The notes under the pieces are model-generated. The model saw only the letters and a program-made list of their open reading frames with translations, did not search any database and was not told where the DNA came from. A DNA stretch of 49,104 nucleotides, taken from Aphelidium insulamus. Lineage: Eukaryota; Aphelidiomycota; Aphelidea; Aphelidiaceae. Every line of letters starts with the position of its first letter. Position 1 is the stretch's first letter. This document shows positions 1 through 12,359 of this stretch, piece by piece. The stretch covers positions 1 to 49,104 of the forward strand of contig JAZDSV010000077.1 of assembly GCA_036784855.1 (NCBI GenBank), given 5' to 3'. The translations under genes were made by a program, and so were the position numbers.

Positions 1-2719
1 GTGGCGACAGTGATCATCTGTCCAAAGGCGAGACTACCGAAACATCCAAACAACAACCACGACCATCTTTCCAATTTGGCAAGAACAAATCCGCCGGACG
101 ATCATTCCCATGAGCCACCAAATGACGAGGCTCCCACCGACATGCTACCCCAGCAGAATCAAATGACCGCTCCAAAACCTTAGCAACAGCCTCATGTCGA
201 CGAAACAATCGACCACCACCAGCACAAAAACTATCGTGAATACCATAAATATCTGACTCGCCAGTCTTGCATAAAGCACATGCACGAGCTTGCAGATAAA
301 TAGGATGACCAGTTCGAACACGGAGTGCAACACGAAAAACATCCGGGGCCAGTCGTAGCGAGGTGTCAAGAGGGATGGCAGTTGTCCAAAGGGAGGCGTC
401 TGGACCAGATGCAGCTTTCAAACGGACTTGATTGCGACGATCGAGAGACAGCAAAGACGGGACGACATCAGAGAATCCGCCACAGAGAAAAGCATGCGCT
501 GAGGGTAATTAGAAGCAAGCAAATCTTGCAAAAGCATGGGTTCCGTGGGGCGGTAGAAATTGTTCCAGTCTTGAATGGCGGTCAAAACGAGCGGTGACGC
601 GGTCAGTATGGGTAAGCCGAGCAACTGGTTCTGCAGAGGTAGTGAGTGGACAAGTGAGCCAACATAAGCTGACGGGGCTGCGTAATGAGCGATAGGGATA
701 CCACAGCCGCCAAGGGGGGATGGCAAGTGTATTTGTTGGCGTTGCAGTGGGTTGATACCAGCATTCCAAATATTGACAAGAGCAGTGTCGCAATGATGAT
801 CAAAATCAGAAATGGCATTAACCGCCGATAGAGGATGTGTTGTGCGGAGGACAAAATTGAACTTTGGAAAGCCAAGACAACTGCGAAGCAGTTGCAGTTG
901 AATTTGAGGGTCTTCTAACTCGGACATACGGTCCAAAACTGAACCAATAGAGTCGACACGCAATTGGACAAATGCATCACTACCAGCAGGCGCACCCAAG
1001 GGCGCACCCAACAAAGAAGTGCTGCGTGAATCATTGCGAACAATATCTTGTGGAAAAGAGTGCCAGTTGTGTTGGTTGGAGTTGAGCCACCACAGCTCGC
1101 ATTTTGACAGATTGAGGTGAAGACCAAACTCACCACAGCGAAGTGGCTCGGATCACGTCGAATGCAGCTTGGACCTTGGCAGTCTCGCCAATGATTGTTC
1201 CATCATCCAGATACCATGCGTGCAACAATAACCCCGGCACTGCATCGGAGATGGCTTCAGCGAGCGGCTGCAGACACAAGGAAAACAGAAGAGGACCCAG
1301 TGGATCGCCTTGCTGAACGCCACTCGAACTGGCCAGACGGTGGGTATCCAGATACAAATGTGGTTCGGCACTGTAACAATATTCCACCCATGCAGCCAGC
1401 GAAGGACACTTCTCCCTAACCATAGCAAACATGGTCTGCCGCGATACCAGATTGAAAGCATTTTCGAAATCGATCTTCAACATGGTGATCCCGTCATTGA
1501 GACCATGCTGCCCCAAAAGCCGGGTGACAGCATGAACAATAGCCTCACCACCATTTGGAATACCGACACCCATCTGACGCGGAGCCAAGGAAGCACCTAC
1601 AGCCGAGCCAACGGCCTTCATTGAACATTTTGACACCAACCGTCTCCAGATTTCGCCAACTGCAATGGGACGCAAACCGCCCGAAGTCTTGTTCAACACA
1701 GTCAGCGGTGCACTAGCAATGAACGGAGCCAACTCAGGCGGCAAGCGACCACTTAGGAGCAGGTTCACATGAGCCCCATATGCTTGCAGAAGCGACTCCC
1801 GCACAAGGACTCCCGAACCATCCAAAGCATCCACCAAGTGTTGCGCACGTAACCCATCACGGCCACACGCCGTATCACGCGGGAAAGAGCGCAGGCACCG
1901 TTCCACTATTTCATCCTCTACTGACAATGCCGGTGGCGTATTCGGTAAAGGAACAAGTTCGGTGGTTCGTTGTGGATGCTTCAGACGCATTGCCTCCAGT
2001 ACACGGGGAGTGGTCGTTGCGACTCCTTCGGACACCAAAGCGCGACACGCATCACCATATCGACCAGCCTGAGCCAGCAATTTGCAACGTCGCAGGTTGG
2101 TGGCCTTGCGATCCAATGACATCAACCGCACCTGAGGGACTGCATCCAATAGGTCTCGGAGCAGTTGACGCTTTTCGTTGGCACCCTGGTCCCAAAGCAG
2201 CATACGACCCATGGTGAAATCGGCCTGGGGGAGCGGGATTGGGCGCCACATCAACGACCGGAACCGGCGCAGCAGGTGCAGCAGCAGCAGCAGCAGCAGC
2301 AGGGTGAGCAGGCGGAAACAAATGACCAGGCGGTGCGTAGACAAATACATCCGCTTCCGGCAAAGCATGCGGACAGGCAGTTTGGCGACGCGTCAAAATC
2401 TTCCCACAGGCGATACAGAACCAGCGCTTGTTTGACTGCAACATATGCTGCAGATGACGGAGGTTTGCCCCCACCAAATACACTTCCGGTGCGCGAACCA
2501 AATGCGACTGAGTGTGGTTGATAAGAGACTGAAGGGACGCGTACGCCTTCTGCTTCGTGCAAGCCGGGAACGGACACACGATCTGCGGAGGCGAGCTGGG
2601 CGGAGGCACTGGCGCAGCCAACGACGACGACGCGACTGTGACGACCGGGTCGGGAGCATCCACTTCCATGGCCTGAGTTTGGCCCATGTGGAAGAAGCTG
2701 AAGAGGCGGTCCATGCCAA
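1..2719 (-). mobile_element. Non-LTR retrotransposon, REL-endonuclease (R2/NeSL-like) type, degraded and cut by window edge
   Basis: Minus-strand pieces read in order like one early-branching non-LTR retrotransposon. An N-terminal C2H2-type finger (CPFPAC...H...H, near 2590-2520) is followed by a second Cys pair, an Ala/Pro-rich linker and a reverse transcriptase domain. The RT shows GVQQGDPLGPLLF and the catalytic YLDDG (1199-1213). A thumb region with GLHLNLSKCE follows, then a Cys-His motif (CALC...H...C, about 270-200). The last piece is a restriction-like endonuclease segment, RPADLFLPNWKDG...LDVSVVSPL (about 85-15). The frame changes near 2230, 1130 and 450, so this copy cannot encode one continuous protein. 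The 3' end lies beyond base 1. The superfamily is clear from motif order; the clade is not. Confidence 0.85.
14..2714 (-). pseudogene. Retrotransposon ORF: zinc finger, reverse transcriptase, endonuclease; frameshifted
   Basis: Four overlapping open stretches carry successive parts of one protein. 2052-2714 starts MDRLFSFFHMG and holds the zinc finger and an Ala-rich linker. 1130-2368 holds the RT fingers and palm with YLDDG. 418-1014 holds the thumb and connection. 14-454 holds the Cys-His motif and the PD-(D/E)XK-like endonuclease. Each junction is a one- or two-base frame change with no GT-AG intron that would repair it, so I call it a dead copy. In this family RT and endonuclease act together in target-primed reverse transcription. 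The (CAG)n run at 2277-2301 encodes the Ala-rich linker and is a plausible slippage site. Confidence 0.8.
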
Positions 2720-2819
2720 TAGGCCAGGCCTTTGTACTCCTATTGGCTTGCTTCTTTTTCTCCTCTATATCAAATATATATTTTATTTGCTACTAGAAAT
2801 TGATCTAGCATTGTGGTGG

Positions 2820-2915
2820 GACCGGTTTTACCCGGGACTGTCCGGCATAACCGAAGTTGAGACTCCTTGCGAGCTACGCTCGTTGCAGATGGCATGGTCG
2901 TTCTCGACCATGTAT
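2820..2915 (-). ncRNA. Candidate Fanzor guide RNA (omega-RNA) scaffold
   Basis: At the 3' end of the Fanzor ORF and just past its stop there are three inverted repeats. 2893-2912 is an 8-bp perfect stem with a 4-nt loop, inside the last codons. 2870-2882 is a 5-bp stem with a 3-nt loop over the stop codon. 2823-2853 is a nested pair, CGGTT/AACCG enclosing CCGG/CCGG. TnpB and Fanzor guide RNAs are known to come from this position, overlapping the ORF end and running to the element's right end. The guide boundary and target-adjacent motif cannot be set from one copy. Confidence 0.4.
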
Positions 2916-4817
2916 TGCACTCTCTGCTGCCATCCAAATATTTGACGCCGCGTTGCAATCTCGATTCCACAGGCGTCTACAGGTTGTACACCTGAGCCGA
3001 CTGCGATCTTTGACTGTAGCTATCCAATTTGGATTCGGGTTGGCCTTTCGCCGAAATGGTTTGCACTCACTCGCTACTCCGACCGAGCCACAGTGACTGC
3101 AGTATTTGCTGGTTCTGAACTCATTCACCAAGTACACCTCATATCCAGACCTGCGCAGCGTTTTTCGAAAACCTTTGCCTTTGACTGGTTCCTTGAAGGG
3201 TCGATGCTGCCGCTGCGCCCAATCTCCAATTGCCACAATGGCTTCATCTGGGCCGCCATATTTCTGTCGAAATATCTTGAGCATTTTGGCCTCGGTTTTT
3301 TGGCGCAGTATATAGCTACCGAGCTTCAGCTTTCGAAACATGTACTCCCTGTAAACTGGTAATAGTTGTAAGTTGCATCTGTTTTTGGCCACGCAAAATT
3401 CGCGAAATCGATCCACATTTAGCGATTTTGAATTGAGCGCGCTTAGTTCATTCTCCCACTCTCGCACATACTTGTCTCCGGCCATACGTGACGTTTTGTT
3501 GCGGCGAATTTGCCTGTACTCGGAGAATCGCATCATGCATGCCTGTTCCATCCACGCAGTAAAGCAAATTCCCCATGTTTGGATCAATGGCCACAATGGT
3601 TTTACGCATCAAGTTGTCATAGTTTGGTAGTCGTCAATGTATAGATCGTTATTCTGAGCTGCAACTTGCATTTGATCTCCTTGCACCATGACCTCTTTTT
3701 TCAGTAAAATGCTGCAGCTGACACCGTCGGTTTGAATTTGGTAATCAAAATGAAACTGGTCCTCATTGTCATTTCGAAGCCGGAATGCTTTTTTGTCAAG
3801 TTTGAAAAAGAGACGCCACACTCGGTTCTTGTTCACAGCATTTAGCGGTTTAAAGTCGACCTGCCTGTCTTCGATGTGGGGGAAACAAATGTCCATCAAT
3901 GCTTTGGTGTCAAGTCGTATATGCTTTGGGATAATGTTGTTGCGCAACGGAAATACGTTGAGTTGCTTCTCACCACGTGCCTCCACCAAACGCATCATGT
4001 ATATCATTGGTCGCAAGTAGTCCTGCGATGAGATTTGAGAATCGTATGCCGCATTGATGTTCAATTCACGCTGCGGTAGGACATGAAGTCGCTGAGCTTG
4101 AATCCATTCGTGATGCTCTGGCTCGGCAGTAAGATCACCATGACTAAGTAGGTCGGTCTTTACGCGCTTCAGCGAGTCACAAAAGTGAGACTTTGCCGCT
4201 CGCCGTCGCTCGACATTTTCATCCTCCTTGAACGCAAGTAGCCGTTCTCGCATGTTCATTGAAATGTTCACAAAGCGCTGCACATAGTCCACAAAGTGCA
4301 GCTTAATATTGTTCTCGTACATTGTTATGATCTCGGTGGTTAGAAACTCGATGACGTTTGAAAGTCCAGTGTAGTTGTCTCGATGGACCTCCATGTCGCG
4401 CAAAAACATTTCCACGCGGGGCTGAATTTGCTCTTGCAGCTCGGCCATTTCGGGCCCAAAGTGATGGCCATTTCGCGGCGGTAAAGCCAGCAATTTAATC
4501 GCCAGCTTGACAAAATTTCGAGATATACGTGGAAGCGGGTTTCCGGCATCGTATTCCCGGAGCACATAATCTTTGATAAATTGGTACGTCAATATCATAA
4601 TGCTATGGCTTCGATAGACTGCCGACTTGATATCAGTCAAAGTCTGATCTGCAGTTGAACAGTTTGATCCCGCCTTAAGAATGCCCTTGAGGCCAGTTTT
4701 GATCGTCTGATAAGTCACCATTCGATGCACACTATGTGGCTGTTCATCAAGGATCGTACGTTTTGCAGCTTCATGCCTTGTAGGGGCTCCAGCTGCACGC
4801 TTTGAAGCGCGTTTCAT
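2874..4817 (-). pseudogene. Fanzor (eukaryotic TnpB-like RNA-guided nuclease) with two compensating frameshifts
   Basis: Two long minus-strand stretches in the same frame (4817-3612 and 3596-2874) are separated by a TGA at 3609-3611. A third frame between them (about 3615-3530) reads KTIVAIDPNMGNLLYCVD, the RuvC-I motif with its catalytic Asp at 3583-3585. The C-terminal part carries GDWAQ, then NEFRTSKYCSHCG with the RuvC-II Glu at 3120-3122. A four-Cys zinc ribbon follows (CSHC...CTTC), then WNRDCNAASNI with the RuvC-III Asp at 2958-2960. This is the TnpB/Fanzor core in the expected order; the 400-residue N-terminal part is typical of Fanzor1. A one-base loss then a one-base gain about 75 nt apart enclose RuvC-I; no AG acceptor lies where an intron could explain it. 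It is either a recently inactivated gene or carries assembly errors. All three acidic residues and the zinc ribbon persist, so decay is slight. Confidence 0.88.
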
Positions 4818-5659
4818 CTGTACACCGTGAGAAGATTTGTGATAGCATTTCTTAAATACGCATACGTTGATATTTGTCGGTAACTCTTGTGAATGACAGT
4901 TGTATTCACAGTATGTGCTATATTATTACTACTTGTGAACAACAACTATGTGACGCAAAAACGCATTAATGCTTTAACACACCTAAATCGGCGCCGATTT
5001 GTTTGCGTTAATACTCAGCTGCCTTGACGTTTGCCGAGACAGTAGAGCTTTGCTAATCGGTTAGGATGTATATAGAAACATTTGGCTACCATACTGGTGT
5101 GTGTGTGTGTGTGTGTGTGAGTGAGTGTGTGTTTGTGTGTGTGTTGTAAGCGTCTTGTAAGTGTCGTTTGTGTGTTCGGCGTGCTCGGGAATGTACAAAA
5201 TTGGGAGCGCAAAGAGGAAAAGAAGAGATTTGCGCGCGCTTTTATGGGCGCAGCGACGTACAAATTTCAATATATCAACTGACTAATCGCATTAAAGCAA
5301 TATATTAAAACATTCATCGACATTGCAGTCAGCTAATCGCGTTGTCTGCAGCAGCAATTTTAATCAAATTGAAGACGCCCCACCACCACCTGGTTATGCA
5401 GGCCAATCAGGAGGCGTGGCGTTATATTGTTTGATATAGGAATTTGCGCTCCGCACTCTTAAGCGGTTTTCGCGCAGATTACTCAAATTGTGCGTGTTGC
5501 AATCGTGCGCCACGCACCACGCTTTTATATTTGCGCCTAACAGGCTGTGGCGCAGGCGGTCAAGGTCGCACGTGAATGGCGCAGCAAATGCGGCGGCGCC
5601 AACTGTATAGTTGCCACAACAACAACATCACTCAGGCAGCCTGCACAGCAGATTAGTTA
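4818..5659. other. Intergenic, upstream of the Fanzor gene
   Basis: No credible coding exon is seen. The stretch holds a perfect 16-bp palindrome (4985-5000, AAATCGGCGCCGATTT) and a GT microsatellite (5096-5144). The Fanzor promoter should lie in the first few hundred bases, and the left end of any mobile element carrying it somewhere here. I could not identify terminal inverted repeats or a target-site duplication. Confidence 0.5.
5096..5144. repeat. (GT)n microsatellite
   Basis: An imperfect run of GT dinucleotides interrupted by GA and TT steps. Open frames across it on the minus strand (poly-Thr/His) are repeat artefacts. Confidence 0.95.
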
Positions 5660-6335
5660 TTACACAGAGTAAAACACTGGGCACGTATGGCTGAAGAACA
5701 ACGCAGAGTGGCGATGCATCTTCCCCACCATGTTGCCATACTGAGTGACGTTGTAGGCGCACTCGAACTGACGGTATCCAGTCAGTGACTGCGAGATATA
5801 TCAAGGCATATCGTACCGTGACATTGGCACTAATGCTGTTGGCGTACAGTGGCGTTTCGATCTGGATTGCCGTGTTGCTGGGGCCGTTGTACGCGCCCAC
5901 ACCACAGATACGCGGCGAGAATGGCGCTGCAGTTTTGTGTGTCAGTATGAATGCATGTATACGCTTGCATGCTTGTGTGTAAACGTACGCTGATCGCCAT
6001 GCAGCGGGAGCAAACGGCTTGCCTCCACCAGCATGAAAATCGGCTCGAGAGAACGCGTGGTGACGCGATCTTCAAGGATGTAGGTGCACGTCGGCATGGG
6101 TTCAACCACCTCGCGATCCACGTCCGTCCACGACACCATCATGATGTCCACGGCTGCATACGGAGACACTGTCAGTCACTGTTACACGCACTGTCACAGC
6201 AATCACAATGTGCTTACGGTGCGTGGTGCCGGCGAAAACCGTGGCATTGCTGCGGATCCAGCGCGAACCACGCGCGTCCGAGTCGTCCGGGTACACGTAG
6301 TTGATGATGACGGGGCCGATGAAGAAGGCAGGCAT
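5660..6335 (-). CDS. Orphan protein, four exons
   Basis: Assembled from exons 6335-6218, 6153-5989, 5926-5817 and 5767-5660, joined by GT-AG introns of 64, 62 and 49 nt with phase kept at each join. The predicted protein is about 166 residues. It starts MPAFFIGPVIINYVYPDD and ends CPVFYSV. I recognise no family. It has no clear transmembrane segment; Asn-x-Thr/Ser sequons (SNAT, ANVT, YNVT) would be glycosylated if it enters the secretory pathway, though the N-terminus is not a convincing signal peptide. The short exons and good splice sites argue that it is real; the start codon is the least certain part, and further 5' exons are possible. Confidence 0.55.
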
Positions 6336-6917
6336 GGCGCGCGTGAGAGTGAGCGAGTGAGTGCGCGATGTGTTTCCAGTATGTAGTGTGTAGTGAAAAC
6401 GTGAAAGGCAAGCGACACAGTCTATAAATGTGGCTTGCAGAGTGCTGAAATGTGCTCAACGAAGACTGCGGGCGCTGCGACGCGCGGCTTTTATGCTGCG
6501 GCAGAAGTTTGTGTCACGTAATTTCAGGCAGGAGCGAGGATTGGTCGGAGAAGGTGGAGAGGGCCAATCGGGGCAGAAAGTGCACATTTTTGTAAAGGAC
6601 TACAAAAAAAAGGGATAATTGCTTTTTGCGCCCGTAATCATGCTTTTTGCACCGAACTGTGGGGAAGCACTCTGGCCAAGCGTCTGCCGCTCCGGAAAAA
6701 AATATACTACAAAATACAACAAAAGGGTTCTATTGTTTCCTGGCAACGCCGCCGTTGGCATGGCGTTGTTGTTTGCTGCCGGCGAGTCCTCCAATCTCCG
6801 TCGAGGGCTCGAGTCCTCCCTAGATTAGTCCTTTGTAAATTAGTTGTCGGGCGCTTTTATTTGCTATGTTCAATACTATACTGGATATGCAACTACAATT
6901 GGTCTCGTGTACGTCGT
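6336..6917. other. Intergenic
   Basis: Nothing with coding character is seen. Between the orphan gene's 5' end and the 3' end of the nuclease-like gene there are A-rich and T-rich runs. A 9-bp inverted repeat (6904-6912 with 6926-6934) spans the stop codon of the next gene. Confidence 0.5.
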
Positions 6918-8148
6918 TCACTGGTGTACACGAGTGGCAATCCCTTGGGCCCGTGCTGCCTGCTTCGCCAGTAGCATTTCCGCCAGAGTGGAGTCCACCA
7001 CCTCTTGTGGCAACCGCCAGATCCCGCCGCAGAAGTCATCTGGCCCTTCCAAGCGCCCCTGCCCCTTTGCTCTCATGCTTCGAGTCTGTCGCGGACTGTG
7101 GGGCCATTCCAGGTTTAAACCGCGCAGAGCAGTCTCCAGGCTAGTCGGCGGCGGCCCGGTGCCAGGCACATATACAATTGGTGCAGGTCGAACCGGCGTC
7201 ACAGGCAGTTGTGGAATCGCTGGCAAATTTCGCGTAGAAAGTAACACAAGTGTGAGGACTGCCAGGAAATCCGGCGACTCCGTACTGCCACCATATAAGC
7301 TGCCCGGGTACATGTGAGTGCTCTGGCCATTACTATCGACGGCCAGCAATTTGTACTGCTGCTGCGAAAACAGCAGCACCGGGCATTGGCACCAGAACAT
7401 GGCCGCCAGTGCCTGGAAGCCGCGACTTCCGCGGTAGTATGGATGGCCAAGGGGAAAGGCCGTGGCACTCTTTGCTTCGGTAACAAAGTATATGTGGTTT
7501 GAATTGCTACCATCGGCATAAACGAAGTCTGTTACCCCCACTGCAGCGACGTTTCCGTCGGCCAGCAATCCCATAATGCCATACGATCTGCGGTCATCAA
7601 TTTCCACCGAAACTCCAAGTGCATCTGCAATCTTATCAACCAGCAAGCCGAAGCGCATCTCGACAGTGTCCTATCTCGTCTAAGTTTAGTGCAGCATGCT
7701 GTTTGCAGACCTCTTTTGCGGTAACAGGTAGTAGCGTCATGCTGCTATGGCGCAATCGAACCCTTTCGGAGTTTTGAACTGCCGCGACTTTCTCTAACCA
7801 TCCGTCATCGACTTCCAGCACTTGCGCGAGATCCACCAACCGCGACAACTGACGAGCTCGAACGAAAACTCCAGGGTGCAGCCACTTCGATTTAATTTGC
7901 GAGCCCGAATGCGACGTTAGCACCTGGCGATAGTCCTGGCCGATGAGTACGGTCTTGGTTACGGTAGGCGCGGCAGCAAATTCATCACGATTGCGTCGTA
8001 CGTGTTCCTCGTATGTGAAGGTCTCATCATAGTCGCGGTGCACTTGCTCTTCTTGGTCAATATCGCTCAGTTCTGCCACGCCTTCGACCTCTTCGGGGCC
8101 GGGGGTGTACTTCCACACGGAGGCCAACACCTCGTCAGGATCGTCCAT
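6918..8148 (-). CDS. PD-(D/E)XK nuclease-like protein
   Basis: Two exons, 8148-7711 and 7670-6918, are joined by a 40-nt intron (7671-7710) with a good branch site (ACTAAAC), giving about 396 residues from MDDPDEVLASVW. An in-frame upstream ATG at 8166 is possible. The N-terminal third is acidic. The C-terminal half shows the restriction-nuclease signature VTDFVYAD ... IYFVTEAKS (Asp, then Glu-x-Lys on the next strand), followed by a helix with GFQALAAMF. This resembles REase-fold domains in Crinkler/RHS-type eukaryotic proteins and transposon-linked nucleases. Whether it cuts DNA is inference. No signal peptide or second domain is recognised. What first looks like a frameshift near 7670 is the intron. 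Confidence 0.65.
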
Positions 8149-8166
8149 CTGGAAAACAAAATTCAT

Positions 8167-8458
8167 GACCTTGACCCAAAGAATGTATTTACGTGTCGCG
8201 GTGACACTAAGTATTATTAAGCAATTATTATATATATATATATATTATAATTATTATAATAATACTATTATTATTACTCAAAAAATGATGCTGCATATTT
8301 TGAGGGTGATTTTAATGCCCAACTGTATAAGTAATTGGCATGAATGTGGCTAATAAGCCAGTTATTTCAGTACTCATGTATGTACATGATGAATGATTTT
8401 GTGTATACGGTATGTCTATCCACACATGTAGAAGATTAAATGCTTTACTTAAATTAGT
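8167..8458. other. AT-rich intergenic spacer with (TA)n
   Basis: This short spacer between two minus-strand genes contains a TA/TAA-rich microsatellite at about 8226-8275. It probably includes the promoter of the nuclease-like gene and the 3' region of the kinase remnant. Confidence 0.6.
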
Positions 8459-11186
<2,728 letters not shown>

Positions 11187-11266
11187 TTATCAAGCGCCGG
11201 TCGCTTATGACTATGAAACGTACCGATGGTGATGATTGGCTGTGGATATAATCGCTTTTGCTATAG

Positions 11267-12142
11267 ATGAAAATTCCGTTGGCGGTGCGTATAATCGCCG
11301 TGGCCATGCTTGCGCAAGCACATGCTACTGCGAGCACTGACGCTGATGTGGCACTCGCTATCTCAAATGCAGAGCCGTGCCGAGATAGAGTGGCCAAATG
11401 TGCACAGCTATGCTCCGTGCACAACGCGCACCCATTTCTAAACCACTGCGTGCGGTCCGGCCAAGAGGTAGAATCCAAGTGCTTCTGCAAGCTGGTCAGC
11501 GCTAACACTCGTTTTGACAACGACGTCGGTGTCGAAATAGTCAGGGACGCGTCCGCCGCGCTGCAAAAAATGCGCGACACATTCACCTGTCCCGGTGCCA
11601 CGCCATCCACCACGCGAACCATAGTGATCTATCACGGCCGTGGCGGATCAGATACGCCTCTTCCGTGGTACATATCCGGCTTCCATTGCACCAGTGGTCC
11701 CGTGGATTTCGCGATTGATCAGTCGGTTGCACTTGGCCCGCGGGGATATGAAGTGGACGTGGTGAAAGAGTGTGCGGACCGTCAGCGATCGTGCGAGGCC
11801 AGATGCGCAAAACTCAACGGCAAGCCAATGGATAGGAAAGTTGTCGAAGAATCAGACAACCGGGAGGCATATTTTCGGTGCTCGTCCAGCTCCACTTTTG
11901 AAATGACATCCTTCAATGCCGGCAACCGTGACAGCAACGTCGTGTCTCTGTGTTCCTGTGTGGACGAATCCATGTCGGAGCAACTACATAATGAACTGTT
12001 TTTGGAACGGCGGCGACAACCACTGGCACAGCCGTCACGAAAATTTGCAAACCTTGAACGGTGGCACCTGACCTTTATCCTGTCTGGCCTACTGATGGCC
12101 ATACTCTATTCAGCCAACCATCTCTACCGTCGTGGCAATTAA
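11267..12142 (+). CDS. Cys-rich type I membrane protein, copy 1 of a tandem pair
   Basis: A single exon of 291 residues. An N-terminal signal peptide (MKIPLAVRIIAVAMLAQAHA) is followed by a Cys-rich ectodomain, one transmembrane helix near the C-terminus (about 267-285, FILSGLLMAILYSANHLY) and a very short basic tail. The ectodomain has two Cys clusters, CRDRVAKCAQLC...C...CFC and ECADRQRSCEARC...C...CSC, around a central YHGRGG...ISGFHCTSGP...IDQS segment. The spacing suggests a duplicated disulfide-bonded module. The following gene at 12360 is a paralogue with the same layout. I know no family name; surface or secretory-pathway location is inferred. Confidence 0.85.
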   Translation: MKIPLAVRIIAVAMLAQAHATASTDADVALAISNAEPCRDRVAKCAQLCSVHNAHPFLNHCVRSGQEVESKCFCKLVSANTRFDNDVGVEIVRDASAALQKMRDTFTCPGATPSTTRTIVIYHGRGGSDTPLPWYISGFHCTSGPVDFAIDQSVALGPRGYEVDVVKECADRQRSCEARCAKLNGKPMDRKVVEESDNREAYFRCSSSSTFEMTSFNAGNRDSNVVSLCSCVDESMSEQLHNELFLERRRQPLAQPSRKFANLERWHLTFILSGLLMAILYSANHLYRRGN

Positions 12143-12359
12143 TATCAATATATGTGAATGCCACAGGCTCTAAGTGTATATTCCATACTTGCATACAGTG
12201 GCCAATGATCGCCAACCAATCACAAGGCGTGGAATACGATTTTTAAGGGGCAATCTACAGCGCACCTGATTGGCCGATACGATCAGCGTGAAAGCTTTTA
12301 ACATCGCCACATTTCCACGCAGTTCCATTCTGCAAACGCTCTGCAAACATACAATCAGC

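Noticed and set aside
7671-7710. Frameshift in the nuclease-like gene
   Set aside because: A 40-nt intron with an ACTAAAC branch site joins both frames at phase 0.
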